Below, piece after piece: positions 27,685 to 35,487 of a stretch of 64,000 nt of DNA. The stretch's first letter is position 1, and every line of letters begins with the position of its first letter. The translations under genes were made by a program, and so were the position numbers. The notes beneath the pieces were generated by a model. That model made no database searches, had not been told where the DNA came from, and worked only from the letters and a program-made list of their open reading frames with translations. This stretch comes from G965250275 sp965250275 (GTDB taxonomy: Bacteria; Pseudomonadota; Alphaproteobacteria; Rhodobacterales; Rhodobacteraceae), in contig OZ252297.1 of the NCBI GenBank assembly GCA_965250275.1, positions 1,798,001 through 1,862,000 on the forward strand, given 5' to 3'.

Positions 27685-28689
27685 ATGGCAGAGGCACGGG
27701 CCGCAGTCCCGACGTTCAACATCATGGTGGTGGCCCAGTCGGGGCGCCTGCAATACGAGGCATTGCTTTTTGTCGCCTCTCTACGCCATTTCTGTCCGGA
27801 CTTTAAGGGGCGGGTCTTTGTCGCCGTTCCGCAGCCGGGGCCGCTCTGGTCTTCTGACCCGTCGATCCGAAAGCAGGATGTGCTCGAGGCGTTGTCCCAG
27901 CTGGACGCTGAAATCCTGCGGTTTGAAAACCGGCAATTCGGGCAGGCCTATGTGAACGGAAACAAGATCGAAGCCCTGGACGCCTTGCCCGAGGGTGAGC
28001 CGTTTGTGTTTTTCGACACAGATACGTTGATCACCGGTAACCTGGAGCAAGTGCCTTTTGACTTTGACCGGCCCTCTGCCTCACTCAGGCGCGAAGGGAC
28101 ATGGCCAAAGATCGAGCTTTATGGACCCGGCTACACCGAGACATGGAAATCCCTGTACGACCGTTTTGGCCTCGATTTTGAGGAATCCTTGGATCGCAGC
28201 TGGCCTGACGAGTACTGGCGTCGTTACCTCTATTTCAACGCCGGGTTCTTCTACTACAGATGCCCCCGGATCTTTGGACAAAGATTCCTCGACTACGCCA
28301 CCACGATCCGTGACGATCCCCCGGAGGCGCTGGTGTGTCAGCAACTTTACCCGTGGCTGGATCAGATTGCTTTGCCGCTCGTCATCCACAGTCTGGGGGG
28401 TGGCAGAGACGCATTGCCCGACGGGTTGATCGACGGTCGCGTCAGTTGCCATTACCGTCTGTTTCCGCTGCTCTATGCGCGTGAGGAGGATCACGTGGTC
28501 GACGCACTGCACGCCGTTGCAGCCCCCAACAAGATCAAGAAGGTTCTCAAAGCGCATGAGCCCATAAAGCGCATGGTGTATCAGGGACGGGGTGAGAAAG
28601 TGCGCGCGCTCTTTGATCGCGATGACCTGCCGCGTCGCGAACAGGCTATTCGGAACCGGATAAAGTCCAATGGGTATTGGATGCGGTAG
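27685..28689 (+). CDS. glycosyltransferase-like protein of unknown specificity
   Basis: A protein of 334 residues from ATG 27685 (ATG 27643 would add 14). No signal peptide or membrane segment is visible. FVFFDTDTLITGNL looks like the DxD metal/nucleotide-sugar motif of GT-A fold enzymes, and YFNAGFFYYRC and LYPWLDQIALPLVI resemble downstream GT8-like segments. The C-terminus is basic. I do not recognise a named family. It is flanked by doeB and an ABC membrane domain gene, neither of which suggests a pathway. Confidence 0.55.
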   Translation: MAEARAAVPTFNIMVVAQSGRLQYEALLFVASLRHFCPDFKGRVFVAVPQPGPLWSSDPSIRKQDVLEALSQLDAEILRFENRQFGQAYVNGNKIEALDALPEGEPFVFFDTDTLITGNLEQVPFDFDRPSASLRREGTWPKIELYGPGYTETWKSLYDRFGLDFEESLDRSWPDEYWRRYLYFNAGFFYYRCPRIFGQRFLDYATTIRDDPPEALVCQQLYPWLDQIALPLVIHSLGGGRDALPDGLIDGRVSCHYRLFPLLYAREEDHVVDALHAVAAPNKIKKVLKAHEPIKRMVYQGRGEKVRALFDRDDLPRREQAIRNRIKSNGYWMR

Positions 28690-28828
28690 GAGGGTGAACT
28701 CCCGCCAGAGCGATTTGCGCTATGACAGAGGGTATCGCAGGGCTGGTGCAACACGACCTGCATGCAATTCGTCGGTGACCTGAGCCTGACGGCTGGCAGG
28801 TCCCTGATCCAACCGCTATCGTTCGAAA

Positions 28829-29701
28829 ATGTTCGACGATCGCCGCCTGACTTTGCGTACGCTTTTGCGCCTGTTTTGGGGCCGGGTTTCCGTAACATGG
28901 GCGCTGACGCTTCTGGAAACCGGGCTTTGGGTTTCGGTGCCCCTGTTGCTGGGCTTCACCATTGACGGGATGCTGGCACAGAACTTCGCCCCGTTCTGGC
29001 AGCTCTGCGCGATTCTGGCAGCGCTGGTGGTCGTCGCGGTTGTCCGCCAGTTGATTGACACGCGGGTGTTCGGAACCATGCGCGTCGAACTTAGTCAGGT
29101 GCTCGCCGATCGCAACCCCGGACTGCCCGTCTCCGCCCTAAACGCGCGTGTTCTGATGGCACGCGAAATCGTGGACTTCCTGGAAGAGGAAATGCCCGTT
29201 CTCATGGCGGCGGTGGTGCAACTGGTGGCCTCGGTGATCATCCTGTTCACGTTCCATTGGGTCTTGGCCGCCTCGGCTGTGATCGCTGGAGCACTGATGC
29301 TGGTGATCTACGGGTTGTTTCATGATCGGTTTTTCCGTTTGAATCGCGCCATCAACGCGCGCGCCGAGAAGCAGGTACGCTTGCTGGACACCCGAATTGG
29401 CCCGGCCTTTGGTCGTCACCTGCGATTGCTGCGGCATTGGGAGGTGCGCCTGTCCGATACCGAGGCCCTGGTCTACGGGCTGATCTATGCCGTCCTGATG
29501 GCGCTGGTGCTGGTCAACCTCAGCTTTACGGCGCTTGTCATGGTGGCCAGTGCGGGCGCCATATTCGCAATCGTGACGTACTCATGGGAGTTTATGGATG
29601 CGGCGTTCAATTTGCCCGAAGCGTTGCAGCAATGGTCCCGCCTGAGCGAGATCATCGAGCGCATCAACAAGGTGCCGCCTGCCGCCTCGGTGGACGAGTA
29701 G
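28829..29701 (+). CDS. orphan ABC transporter six-TM domain protein
   Basis: Membrane protein of 290 residues with about six hydrophobic helices arranged as in ABC exporters (LLETGLWVSVPLLLGFTIDGML, then paired helices to LVMVASAGAIFAIVTYSWEF). It ends shortly after LQQWSRLSEIIERINKVP, where an exporter would connect to its ATPase, but no nucleotide-binding domain follows in any frame. It resembles the stand-alone ABC_membrane_3 family. Any ATPase partner must be encoded elsewhere. No function can be assigned. Confidence 0.72.
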   Translation: MFDDRRLTLRTLLRLFWGRVSVTWALTLLETGLWVSVPLLLGFTIDGMLAQNFAPFWQLCAILAALVVVAVVRQLIDTRVFGTMRVELSQVLADRNPGLPVSALNARVLMAREIVDFLEEEMPVLMAAVVQLVASVIILFTFHWVLAASAVIAGALMLVIYGLFHDRFFRLNRAINARAEKQVRLLDTRIGPAFGRHLRLLRHWEVRLSDTEALVYGLIYAVLMALVLVNLSFTALVMVASAGAIFAIVTYSWEFMDAAFNLPEALQQWSRLSEIIERINKVPPAASVDE

Positions 29702-29717
29702 CGGCTCCTTGGCAAAT

Positions 29718-30881
29718 CTAGAGCATGGAAGCCGCGGCTGCGTAGCCGCCATTGGCCCCGTCGACGAAGTGGATGTGGTTGTCTTCGAACGGGGAGGGGA
29801 CGATGCAGGTCAGCAGGGCCTCTGACTGCACCTGCAGGCCAAACCGAACTTTCCCCTCGCTCTTTGAACGTGCCAGAAAGCTCTTAAGCCACGCGACCAT
29901 GTCATCGTCGCAGTCCAGTGTAATTTTCAACCCGTCTTCGAATTTGCGATGGTCTGTGTTCTGCCCGGTCTGCCGCGCATAGTGCGTGGGGTCAAAACTG
30001 CCGACCTTTACGCCGGTTCGAAACAGAAACCACGCGAAGAGGTTCTGGACCGCCAGTTGCAGGTATCGCAGGGCGGTGCTTCCACCGGCGCGGCTTGCGC
30101 GCGCCTCGATGGTCATACCGGGCGGCGGAAACTGCACGCCCGGTCCGTCTTCCGGCATCGGCGTGGCATTTGCCTCGGTGGCATAGACTTTTCGGAGCAC
30201 CGTTTCGGCGACTTCGACGAAATCCGGTTCGATTGTGTTTGCGCTGGGTTCCAGCACCAGCGACACGATGCTGCCGTTTGAGGAGGTGACGTTTGACCAG
30301 CGGCAAGACAGCCCGTCCAGATTCGGTGCGCCACGTGCCGTCGAGGAATCGACCGCGACTTCGCCGGACTTCACCCTCGCTTCCAGCCACCGCACGCCCC
30401 CACCGGCAAAGGCAGCATAACTGACCGCGCTGGAGGCTGCGTATTTTGCGACGCGTACGTCCAAACCCGCCGCTCGGATCGTTGAGACCTTTGCAATGCC
30501 GGCGCGCAGGGTCATTCCGAACTCTTCCTGCGCCCAGTGCACCAGGGATGCCGCAACGGACTCGGCGGACGCTTCATAAGAGCCGGGCAGTGCAAGCGTC
30601 GCCCCGTCACCGCCGAAAACGAACGGAAACGCTTCGTCCTCGGTGATGTTCTTGATCGCGGCGATGATTGAGGCGCCCACCATATTGACGGCCTTGTAGT
30701 TGCCGCGCTGTATCTCCGCCCTCGAAGTGGCGATATCCGTGATCAGCACGATCCAGTCGTCAGGTAGTGGGTGATAGTTCTGCCCGTCGGTCAGGCTCAG
30801 AAAGCCCGGAACGACAGGCAAAGCGCCAAAGAAGTTGACGCCGGGAGTTGTCTGGTCGCGCGCGTGGTTGTCCGTCGCCAT
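29718..30881 (-). CDS. DUF3095 protein, possible cyclase-fold
   Basis: A protein of 387 residues from ATG 30881 (the frame extends to a TTG at 30941). The DDWIVLITDIATSRAEIQRG opening and FVFGGDGATLALPGS segment are the hallmarks of DUF3095. They resemble the metal-binding and GGDG turns of class III nucleotide cyclases. The C-terminal half contains FFRTGV-like FRTGVKVGSFDP and LDCDDDMVAWLKSFL. It is convergent with the orphan ABC domain gene. Enzymatic activity is not established. Confidence 0.75.
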   Translation of the reverse strand: MATDNHARDQTTPGVNFFGALPVVPGFLSLTDGQNYHPLPDDWIVLITDIATSRAEIQRGNYKAVNMVGASIIAAIKNITEDEAFPFVFGGDGATLALPGSYEASAESVAASLVHWAQEEFGMTLRAGIAKVSTIRAAGLDVRVAKYAASSAVSYAAFAGGGVRWLEARVKSGEVAVDSSTARGAPNLDGLSCRWSNVTSSNGSIVSLVLEPSANTIEPDFVEVAETVLRKVYATEANATPMPEDGPGVQFPPPGMTIEARASRAGGSTALRYLQLAVQNLFAWFLFRTGVKVGSFDPTHYARQTGQNTDHRKFEDGLKITLDCDDDMVAWLKSFLARSKSEGKVRFGLQVQSEALLTCIVPSPFEDNHIHFVDGANGGYAAAASML

Positions 30882-31122
30882 CGTGTTGTTCCCAAAACCA
30901 AAAGGCGCAGAGGGATCGCGCCACAGGATTACGTCAGCCAATACGTCCTACCATGCGGATTGGATGTGCCGAAGCAGTGCTTGTCGCGAAAGCTGATAGG
31001 ATCGTGCGGTTTGTTTCAGACTGGTCATGGGCTTGCGGCGTCTCGCTCGGTGACCTGTGGTTGTGCTGCGCCGATCAATCCCATAACGATGCGTCAACCA
31101 TTCTACGAGGGAGAAGACACGC
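30882..31122. other. intergenic leader region of metY
   Basis: There is no gene here. The metY leader can form small hairpins, for example GGTCA (31023-31027) with TGACC (31051-31055). A GAGGGAGAAG Shine-Dalgarno lies at 31107-31116. SAM-sensing riboswitches often precede metY/metZ in alphaproteobacteria, but I could not match a SAM-II or SAM/SAH consensus by eye. Confidence 0.3.
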
Positions 31123-32415
31123 ATGACCGACGGTCCCACCTATGGCTTTGATACGTTGCAGATCCACGCCGGCGCTCGCCCGGACCCGGCAACCGGTGCG
31201 CGGCAGACGCCGATCTATCAGACCACAGCATACGTTTTCCGCGATGCGGATCACGCAGCGGCTCTCTTCAACCTTCAGGAAGTCGGCTACATCTATTCAC
31301 GCCTGACAAATCCAACTGTGGCGGTGTTGCAGGAACGGATCGCGACGCTTGAAGGTGGCGTTGGCGCGGTCTGCTGCTCCTCGGGGCATGCGGCGCAGAT
31401 CATGGCGCTCTTCCCGCTGATGCAACCGGGCATGAACATCATTGCCTCGACCCGGCTTTATGGCGGCACGGTCACCCAGTTCAGCCAGACGATCAAGCGC
31501 TTTGGCTGGTCGGCAACCTTTGTTGACTTCGACGACCTCGATGCGGTCAAGGCGGCCATCGACGACAACACCCGGGCGATCTTTTGCGAATCCATTGCCA
31601 ACCCGGGCGGGTACATCACCGACCTGCGCGCCGTTGCCGACGTCGCAGACGCCGCAGGCATTCCGCTGATCGTTGATAATACCAGCGCCACGCCATATCT
31701 GTGCCGGCCGATTGAACATGGTGCCACGCTGGTCGTGCATTCGACCACCAAGTATCTGACCGGCAATGGCACCGTCACCGGTGGCGCAGTTGTCGACTCT
31801 GGAACGTTCGACTGGTCCGCCAGCGACAAGTTTCCCTCGATGAGCGAGCCGGAACCAGCCTATCATGGCCTTCGGTTCCACGAGACATTCGGCCCGCTTG
31901 CGTTTACCTTTCATGGCATTGCGATCGGGCTGCGGGATCTGGGCATGACCATGAACCCCCAGGCGGCCCACTACACCCTGATGGGGATCGAAACGCTGAG
32001 TCTTCGGATGCAGCGACACGTGGAGAATGCCCAGACGGTTGCCGGCTGGCTCGAAAAGGATCCGCGCGTCGAGTACGTTACCTATGCGGGTCTCAAGTCA
32101 TCGCCGTATTTCAGCCGTGTGAAAAAGGTTTGTCCGCGTGGTGCGGGTGGCTTGTTCACCTTTGCCGTGAAGGGCGGATATGATGCCTGCGTTAAGCTCG
32201 TGAACGGGCTGGAGATCTTCAGCCACGTGGCCAATCTGGGGGATGCAAGATCGCTTATCATCCACTCAGCCTCGACGACGCACAGGCAGCTGACACCCGA
32301 ACAACAGGAAGCGGCCGGTGCCGGGCCAAACGTGGTTCGCGTTTCCATCGGGATTGAGGATGCCGACGATCTGATTGCCGATCTTGATCAGGCGCTCAGC
32401 AAGGCCTCCGTCTGA
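31123..32415 (+). CDS. metY: O-acetylhomoserine sulfhydrylase
   Basis: PLP enzyme of 430 residues that makes homocysteine from O-acetylhomoserine and sulfide. Start ATG 31123 follows GAGGGAG. The N-terminus YGFDTLQIHAGARPDPATGARQTPIYQTTAYVF, the IANPGG-type segment ESIANPGG and the PLP lysine in HSTTKYLTGNGTVTGG are diagnostic for MetY rather than MetZ/MetB. Length is typical. It stands alone with its own leader and ends at a strong hairpin. Confidence 0.93.
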   Translation: MTDGPTYGFDTLQIHAGARPDPATGARQTPIYQTTAYVFRDADHAAALFNLQEVGYIYSRLTNPTVAVLQERIATLEGGVGAVCCSSGHAAQIMALFPLMQPGMNIIASTRLYGGTVTQFSQTIKRFGWSATFVDFDDLDAVKAAIDDNTRAIFCESIANPGGYITDLRAVADVADAAGIPLIVDNTSATPYLCRPIEHGATLVVHSTTKYLTGNGTVTGGAVVDSGTFDWSASDKFPSMSEPEPAYHGLRFHETFGPLAFTFHGIAIGLRDLGMTMNPQAAHYTLMGIETLSLRMQRHVENAQTVAGWLEKDPRVEYVTYAGLKSSPYFSRVKKVCPRGAGGLFTFAVKGGYDACVKLVNGLEIFSHVANLGDARSLIIHSASTTHRQLTPEQQEAAGAGPNVVRVSIGIEDADDLIADLDQALSKASV

Positions 32416-32428
32416 TCCCGGCTGCCGG

Positions 32429-32460
32429 TTCCGGCCCTCTCGATTGAACGAGGGCCGGAA
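32429..32460. terminator. terminator hairpin between convergent metY and ridA
   Basis: TTCCGGCCCTC and GAGGGCCGGAA form a perfect 11-bp stem around a 10-nt loop. There is no U-tract on either side. Its position between two convergent genes suggests bidirectional termination. Confidence 0.7.
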
Positions 32461-32473
32461 GCACACGCTGTTC

Positions 32474-32959
32474 TCAGGGTCGGATTGCGACCTCGCCTTC
32501 AATTTCGACCGCGAGTTCCATGGGAAGTGTTGCCATGCCCACGGCGGAGCGGGCGTGGCGACCCACCTCGTCCCCAAAGACCTCTAGGATCAGGTGCGAA
32601 AACCCGTTGATCACGGCGGGAGTGTTGTTGAAGCCCGGGGCCGTATTGACCATCCCCAGGATCTTGCACCACCCGGTGATCCGGTCCAGATCGCCAAGCG
32701 TCCGTTCCAACCCTGCCAGAATGGCCAGCCCGGTTTTCCGCGCCAGTTCATGCGCGTCGTCCAGAGAGACCTCGGCGCCGACCTTTCCAAAAGGCCCGGC
32801 AAGTGTGCCGTCTGTGTTGAGTGGACCTGCGCCCGAAATAAAGGCGCGATCGCCTCGCACATTCACCTCCGGAAACGGCAAGACCATGCCTTCAGGCAGC
32901 ACAAGAGGAGCGGGTAAGACCAGCCCCATCTCGTCAATTTTGGCTTTGATGCGGCTCAT
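32474..32959 (-). CDS. RidA/YjgF family protein
   Basis: A protein of 161 residues in the RidA superfamily (chorismate-mutase-like fold), where members hydrolyse reactive enamines/imines. Recognisable segments are VRGDRAFISGAGPLN, LILEVFGDEVGRHARSAVGMATLPMELAVEIEGEVAI. The conserved Arg of true RidA is replaced by the HARSAVG context typical of the Rid subfamilies with fewer known roles. Its ATG overlaps the HAD stop by 4 nt. Confidence 0.85.
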   Translation of the reverse strand: MSRIKAKIDEMGLVLPAPLVLPEGMVLPFPEVNVRGDRAFISGAGPLNTDGTLAGPFGKVGAEVSLDDAHELARKTGLAILAGLERTLGDLDRITGWCKILGMVNTAPGFNNTPAVINGFSHLILEVFGDEVGRHARSAVGMATLPMELAVEIEGEVAIRP

Positions 32960-33690
32960 GACATGTCTCCCGTTTTTATCCGTTCATCGAACGGCGTTGA
33001 TCCTTTTTTCAGCCAGGCGGGCAAGTGACCGATGTCGGGCAGAACCGCATCGGCATATGGCGCGAGGTCATCCGTATCAGCCATCCCTGTCAGAACAGCC
33101 ACGGTTGCCATTCCGGCCGCTCGCCCGGCAAAGAGGTCATGTGTGCTGTCACCCACCATTACACTGCGCTCCGGCGCCACGCCGGTCGACTGACAAAACG
33201 CATGCAGCTGGCCCGGCCCGGGTTTGGCACCATGGCCGCTGTCGCAGCCGGCGATGAACGCAAAATGATCGGTCACACCAGCCTGGGCCAGATGAGCGCG
33301 GGCAGGGGCCTCGGCATCATTGGTCGCCACCCCAAGTGTCAGGCCGAGTTCGCGCAGGTCCTGCAACAGAGCCTGGAGCGGCACCGCCTCCGCCTGGGGC
33401 GCGGCTGCCGCTTCTTCGTTCAGTACATCGACCAGTCGGGCCTGGGGAATGTGCGGGACATGCTCTCCCAGGATGCTCGCCACTTCAGAGGGTGTTCCGG
33501 CGATGACGACACTGTCAGCAAAGAAGCGTTCGCGCGCAAAATCGAACCCGATCTGATGGCCCAGATGGCCAGCGTGATCATGATCGTCATTGGTGATGCG
33601 CAACAGAAAAGACCGCGCCCAGGCCTCCCAGGTCGCTGCGAAATCAAACAGCGTACCGTCCTTGTCAAAAACGATGGCTTCATAGGACAT
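32956..33690 (-). CDS. HAD family hydrolase, phosphoglycolate phosphatase-like
   Basis: A haloacid dehalogenase-like phosphatase of 244 residues. Motif I is VFDKDGTLFDF (nucleophile Asp), motif II is LGVATNDAEAPA, and motif III/IV are KPGPGQLHAF and MVGDSTHDLFAGRAAG. A helical cap is inserted after motif I. The phosphoglycolate phosphatase link is by similarity only. Four bp follow DUF3572, and the end overlaps ridA, so the three probably form one operon. Confidence 0.85.
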   Translation of the reverse strand: MSYEAIVFDKDGTLFDFAATWEAWARSFLLRITNDDHDHAGHLGHQIGFDFARERFFADSVVIAGTPSEVASILGEHVPHIPQARLVDVLNEEAAAAPQAEAVPLQALLQDLRELGLTLGVATNDAEAPARAHLAQAGVTDHFAFIAGCDSGHGAKPGPGQLHAFCQSTGVAPERSVMVGDSTHDLFAGRAAGMATVAVLTGMADTDDLAPYADAVLPDIGHLPAWLKKGSTPFDERIKTGDMS

Positions 33691-33693
33691 GTG

Positions 33694-33978
33694 TCAGGTC
33701 CAGTGTGTGTGTGATGTGCCCGCTAGCACCATTTGTGCGTGCATCGGCTGGTGATAGTCGAGGCCCGCAGCATCGCAAAACGCGGTGACCCAGGCGTCAT
33801 CCATCGTCAAGAATTCCAACACAGAGGCCAGAAAGGCAGGATCTGAGGCCCCATTGCGCAGGTCTTCGGTCGAAGCACCTGATGCGCCCTGGAATACCGG
33901 CAAAAGGTCTTCGTTGCCCACAAGCCACGCCAACGCTTGCAACGCTGTGGTTTCGGCATTTTCGGCTGAAAGCTGCAT
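33694..33978 (-). CDS. DUF3572 domain protein
   Basis: A small acidic helical protein of 94 residues, beginning MQLSAENAETTALQALAWL and including PVFQGASGAS and FLASVLEFLTMDDAWVTAFCDAAGL, which match DUF3572 of alphaproteobacteria. ATG 33978 was chosen; the frame extends only to a TTG at 33987. It is divergent from the PleD-like gene, separated by 93 bp. Function is unknown. Confidence 0.82.
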   Translation of the reverse strand: MQLSAENAETTALQALAWLVGNEDLLPVFQGASGASTEDLRNGASDPAFLASVLEFLTMDDAWVTAFCDAAGLDYHQPMHAQMVLAGTSHTHWT

Positions 33979-34071
33979 GTGCCTCAAATTGATCCGAAAG
34001 GGGAAAGGGTTTGTTAACGTCTCTTATAAAGACTCTGGTCACATCGAAATCAAGCCGGGAAGGGGAATCGC

Positions 34072-35457
34072 GTGGAGGGGACAATACTGATTCTTGATCC
34101 GGTCGTGACCAACCGCATCATGCTCAAGGTGCAACTTTCCGCGGGCTACTATCACGTTGTGCAGGGGGATCGGATTGCAGGAACTCTGGAAACCGCGCGG
34201 CGCGTCCGTCCGGACCTGATCCTGACGTCGATGACACTGCCAGATGGGGACGCCATCGCATTGCAACAGCTTTTGAAGACGGACGAAACACTGGGTTCGG
34301 TCCCGATTTTGGCCGTGACACAACAGAATGATCGCGCTGCCCGATTGCGGGCGTTGGAGGCCGGCGTCGATGACGTCCTGTCTCATCCATTGGATGATCT
34401 GATGCTGCGCGCCCGAATCCGCCGGCTCATTCGGGGCCGTCACGCCGACGAGGAATTGCGGCCTGCCGTGGGGCTGCGCGTCAACGGCTTGCAGGAGGAG
34501 GCGACGGTCTTCACGCCGGCGTCACGGGTGGCCGTGCTGGCGGCTGATCCTGGCACCGCCTCGCGCTGGCAGGCCAGACTTGCCCCACATCTTCCGCTAG
34601 GGGTGTCGGTGCAAGTGCCATCAGGCGTCAGCGCATTGATGCAAGATCGGGCGACAACGGACGCCATCGTGGTCGGACTGGCGCGCCGGGGGGAAGGCCC
34701 TGGTTTGCGCTTTCTGGCAGATCTGCGCGCCCGCACACGCACCCGTCATGCGGCCATTCTGGCGATCACCGATCAGAAGGATCCCGCGCTGGCGGCGGAC
34801 GCGCTGGATCTCGGGGCGGACGACGTGATGATGTCGGGTTTCTGTGCTGAAGAATTGGCTTTGCGGCTGGACCAGCAACTGCGACGCAAGGCGCGCGTTG
34901 ATCAATGGCGCGCGGGTGTGCGCCAAGAGTTACACGCGGCCATCCGCGACCCGATGACGGGGCTGTACAATCGGCGTTATGCGTTGCCGTTCCTGTCCCG
35001 CACTGCGCGTGCCGCGGCCAGCAAGGGTGAGAGTTTCGCCGTGTTGCTGGCCGACCTGGATCATTTCAAACGGGTCAATGACACGTTGGGACATGCCGCT
35101 GGCGACGCCGTCATCGTGGAAACCGCACAACGGCTGCGTGCACAAATGGGCCCATCCGATATGTTGGCCCGCGTCGGCGGCGAAGAGTTCATGATCGTGA
35201 TGCCCGATACCAATGCCGAGCAGGCCGAGAGGCAGGCGGAAGCGTTGCGCGCTGCTGTGCATTCGGCACCATTTGAACTCGAAAATGGTTCAGCATCGGT
35301 GCCGATCACCATCAGCATCGGTCTGACCGTTACGGGCCCGAACGAAGAGCCGCAGGGACACGCTGCCCGGGGTCTTATGGCCTGTGCGGATCGCGCGCTC
35401 TATGCGGCCAAGGGTGCAGGGCGCAACACCGTCAACCTTGTCCGGGGCGCCGCATAG
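34072..35457 (+). CDS. PleD-like diguanylate cyclase with degenerate receiver domains
   Basis: A protein of 461 residues from GTG 34072, preceded by GGAAGGGGA. Two receiver-like domains (about 1-125 and 150-280) are followed by a GGDEF domain with GGEEF at 369-373 and DPMTGLYNRRYALPFL upstream. In the first receiver, the phosphoacceptor position is Ser53 (LILTSMTLPDGD) and the acidic pair near the start is LDP. In the second, the equivalent strand is DAIVVGLARRG without an Asp. The RxxD inhibitory site before GGEEF reads GPSD. So the cyclase looks intact, but phosphorylation control and product inhibition appear lost. Confidence 0.88.
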   Translation: MEGTILILDPVVTNRIMLKVQLSAGYYHVVQGDRIAGTLETARRVRPDLILTSMTLPDGDAIALQQLLKTDETLGSVPILAVTQQNDRAARLRALEAGVDDVLSHPLDDLMLRARIRRLIRGRHADEELRPAVGLRVNGLQEEATVFTPASRVAVLAADPGTASRWQARLAPHLPLGVSVQVPSGVSALMQDRATTDAIVVGLARRGEGPGLRFLADLRARTRTRHAAILAITDQKDPALAADALDLGADDVMMSGFCAEELALRLDQQLRRKARVDQWRAGVRQELHAAIRDPMTGLYNRRYALPFLSRTARAAASKGESFAVLLADLDHFKRVNDTLGHAAGDAVIVETAQRLRAQMGPSDMLARVGGEEFMIVMPDTNAEQAERQAEALRAAVHSAPFELENGSASVPITISIGLTVTGPNEEPQGHAARGLMACADRALYAAKGAGRNTVNLVRGAA

Positions 35458-35487
35458 CGCGGCGGCGCGTTTGGCTGAAGCCTTGGC

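Noticed and set aside
26686..27753. Antisense open frame of 355 residues opposite doeB
   Set aside because: Low-complexity Arg/His-rich translation typical of a shadow frame; doeB is unambiguous on the plus strand.
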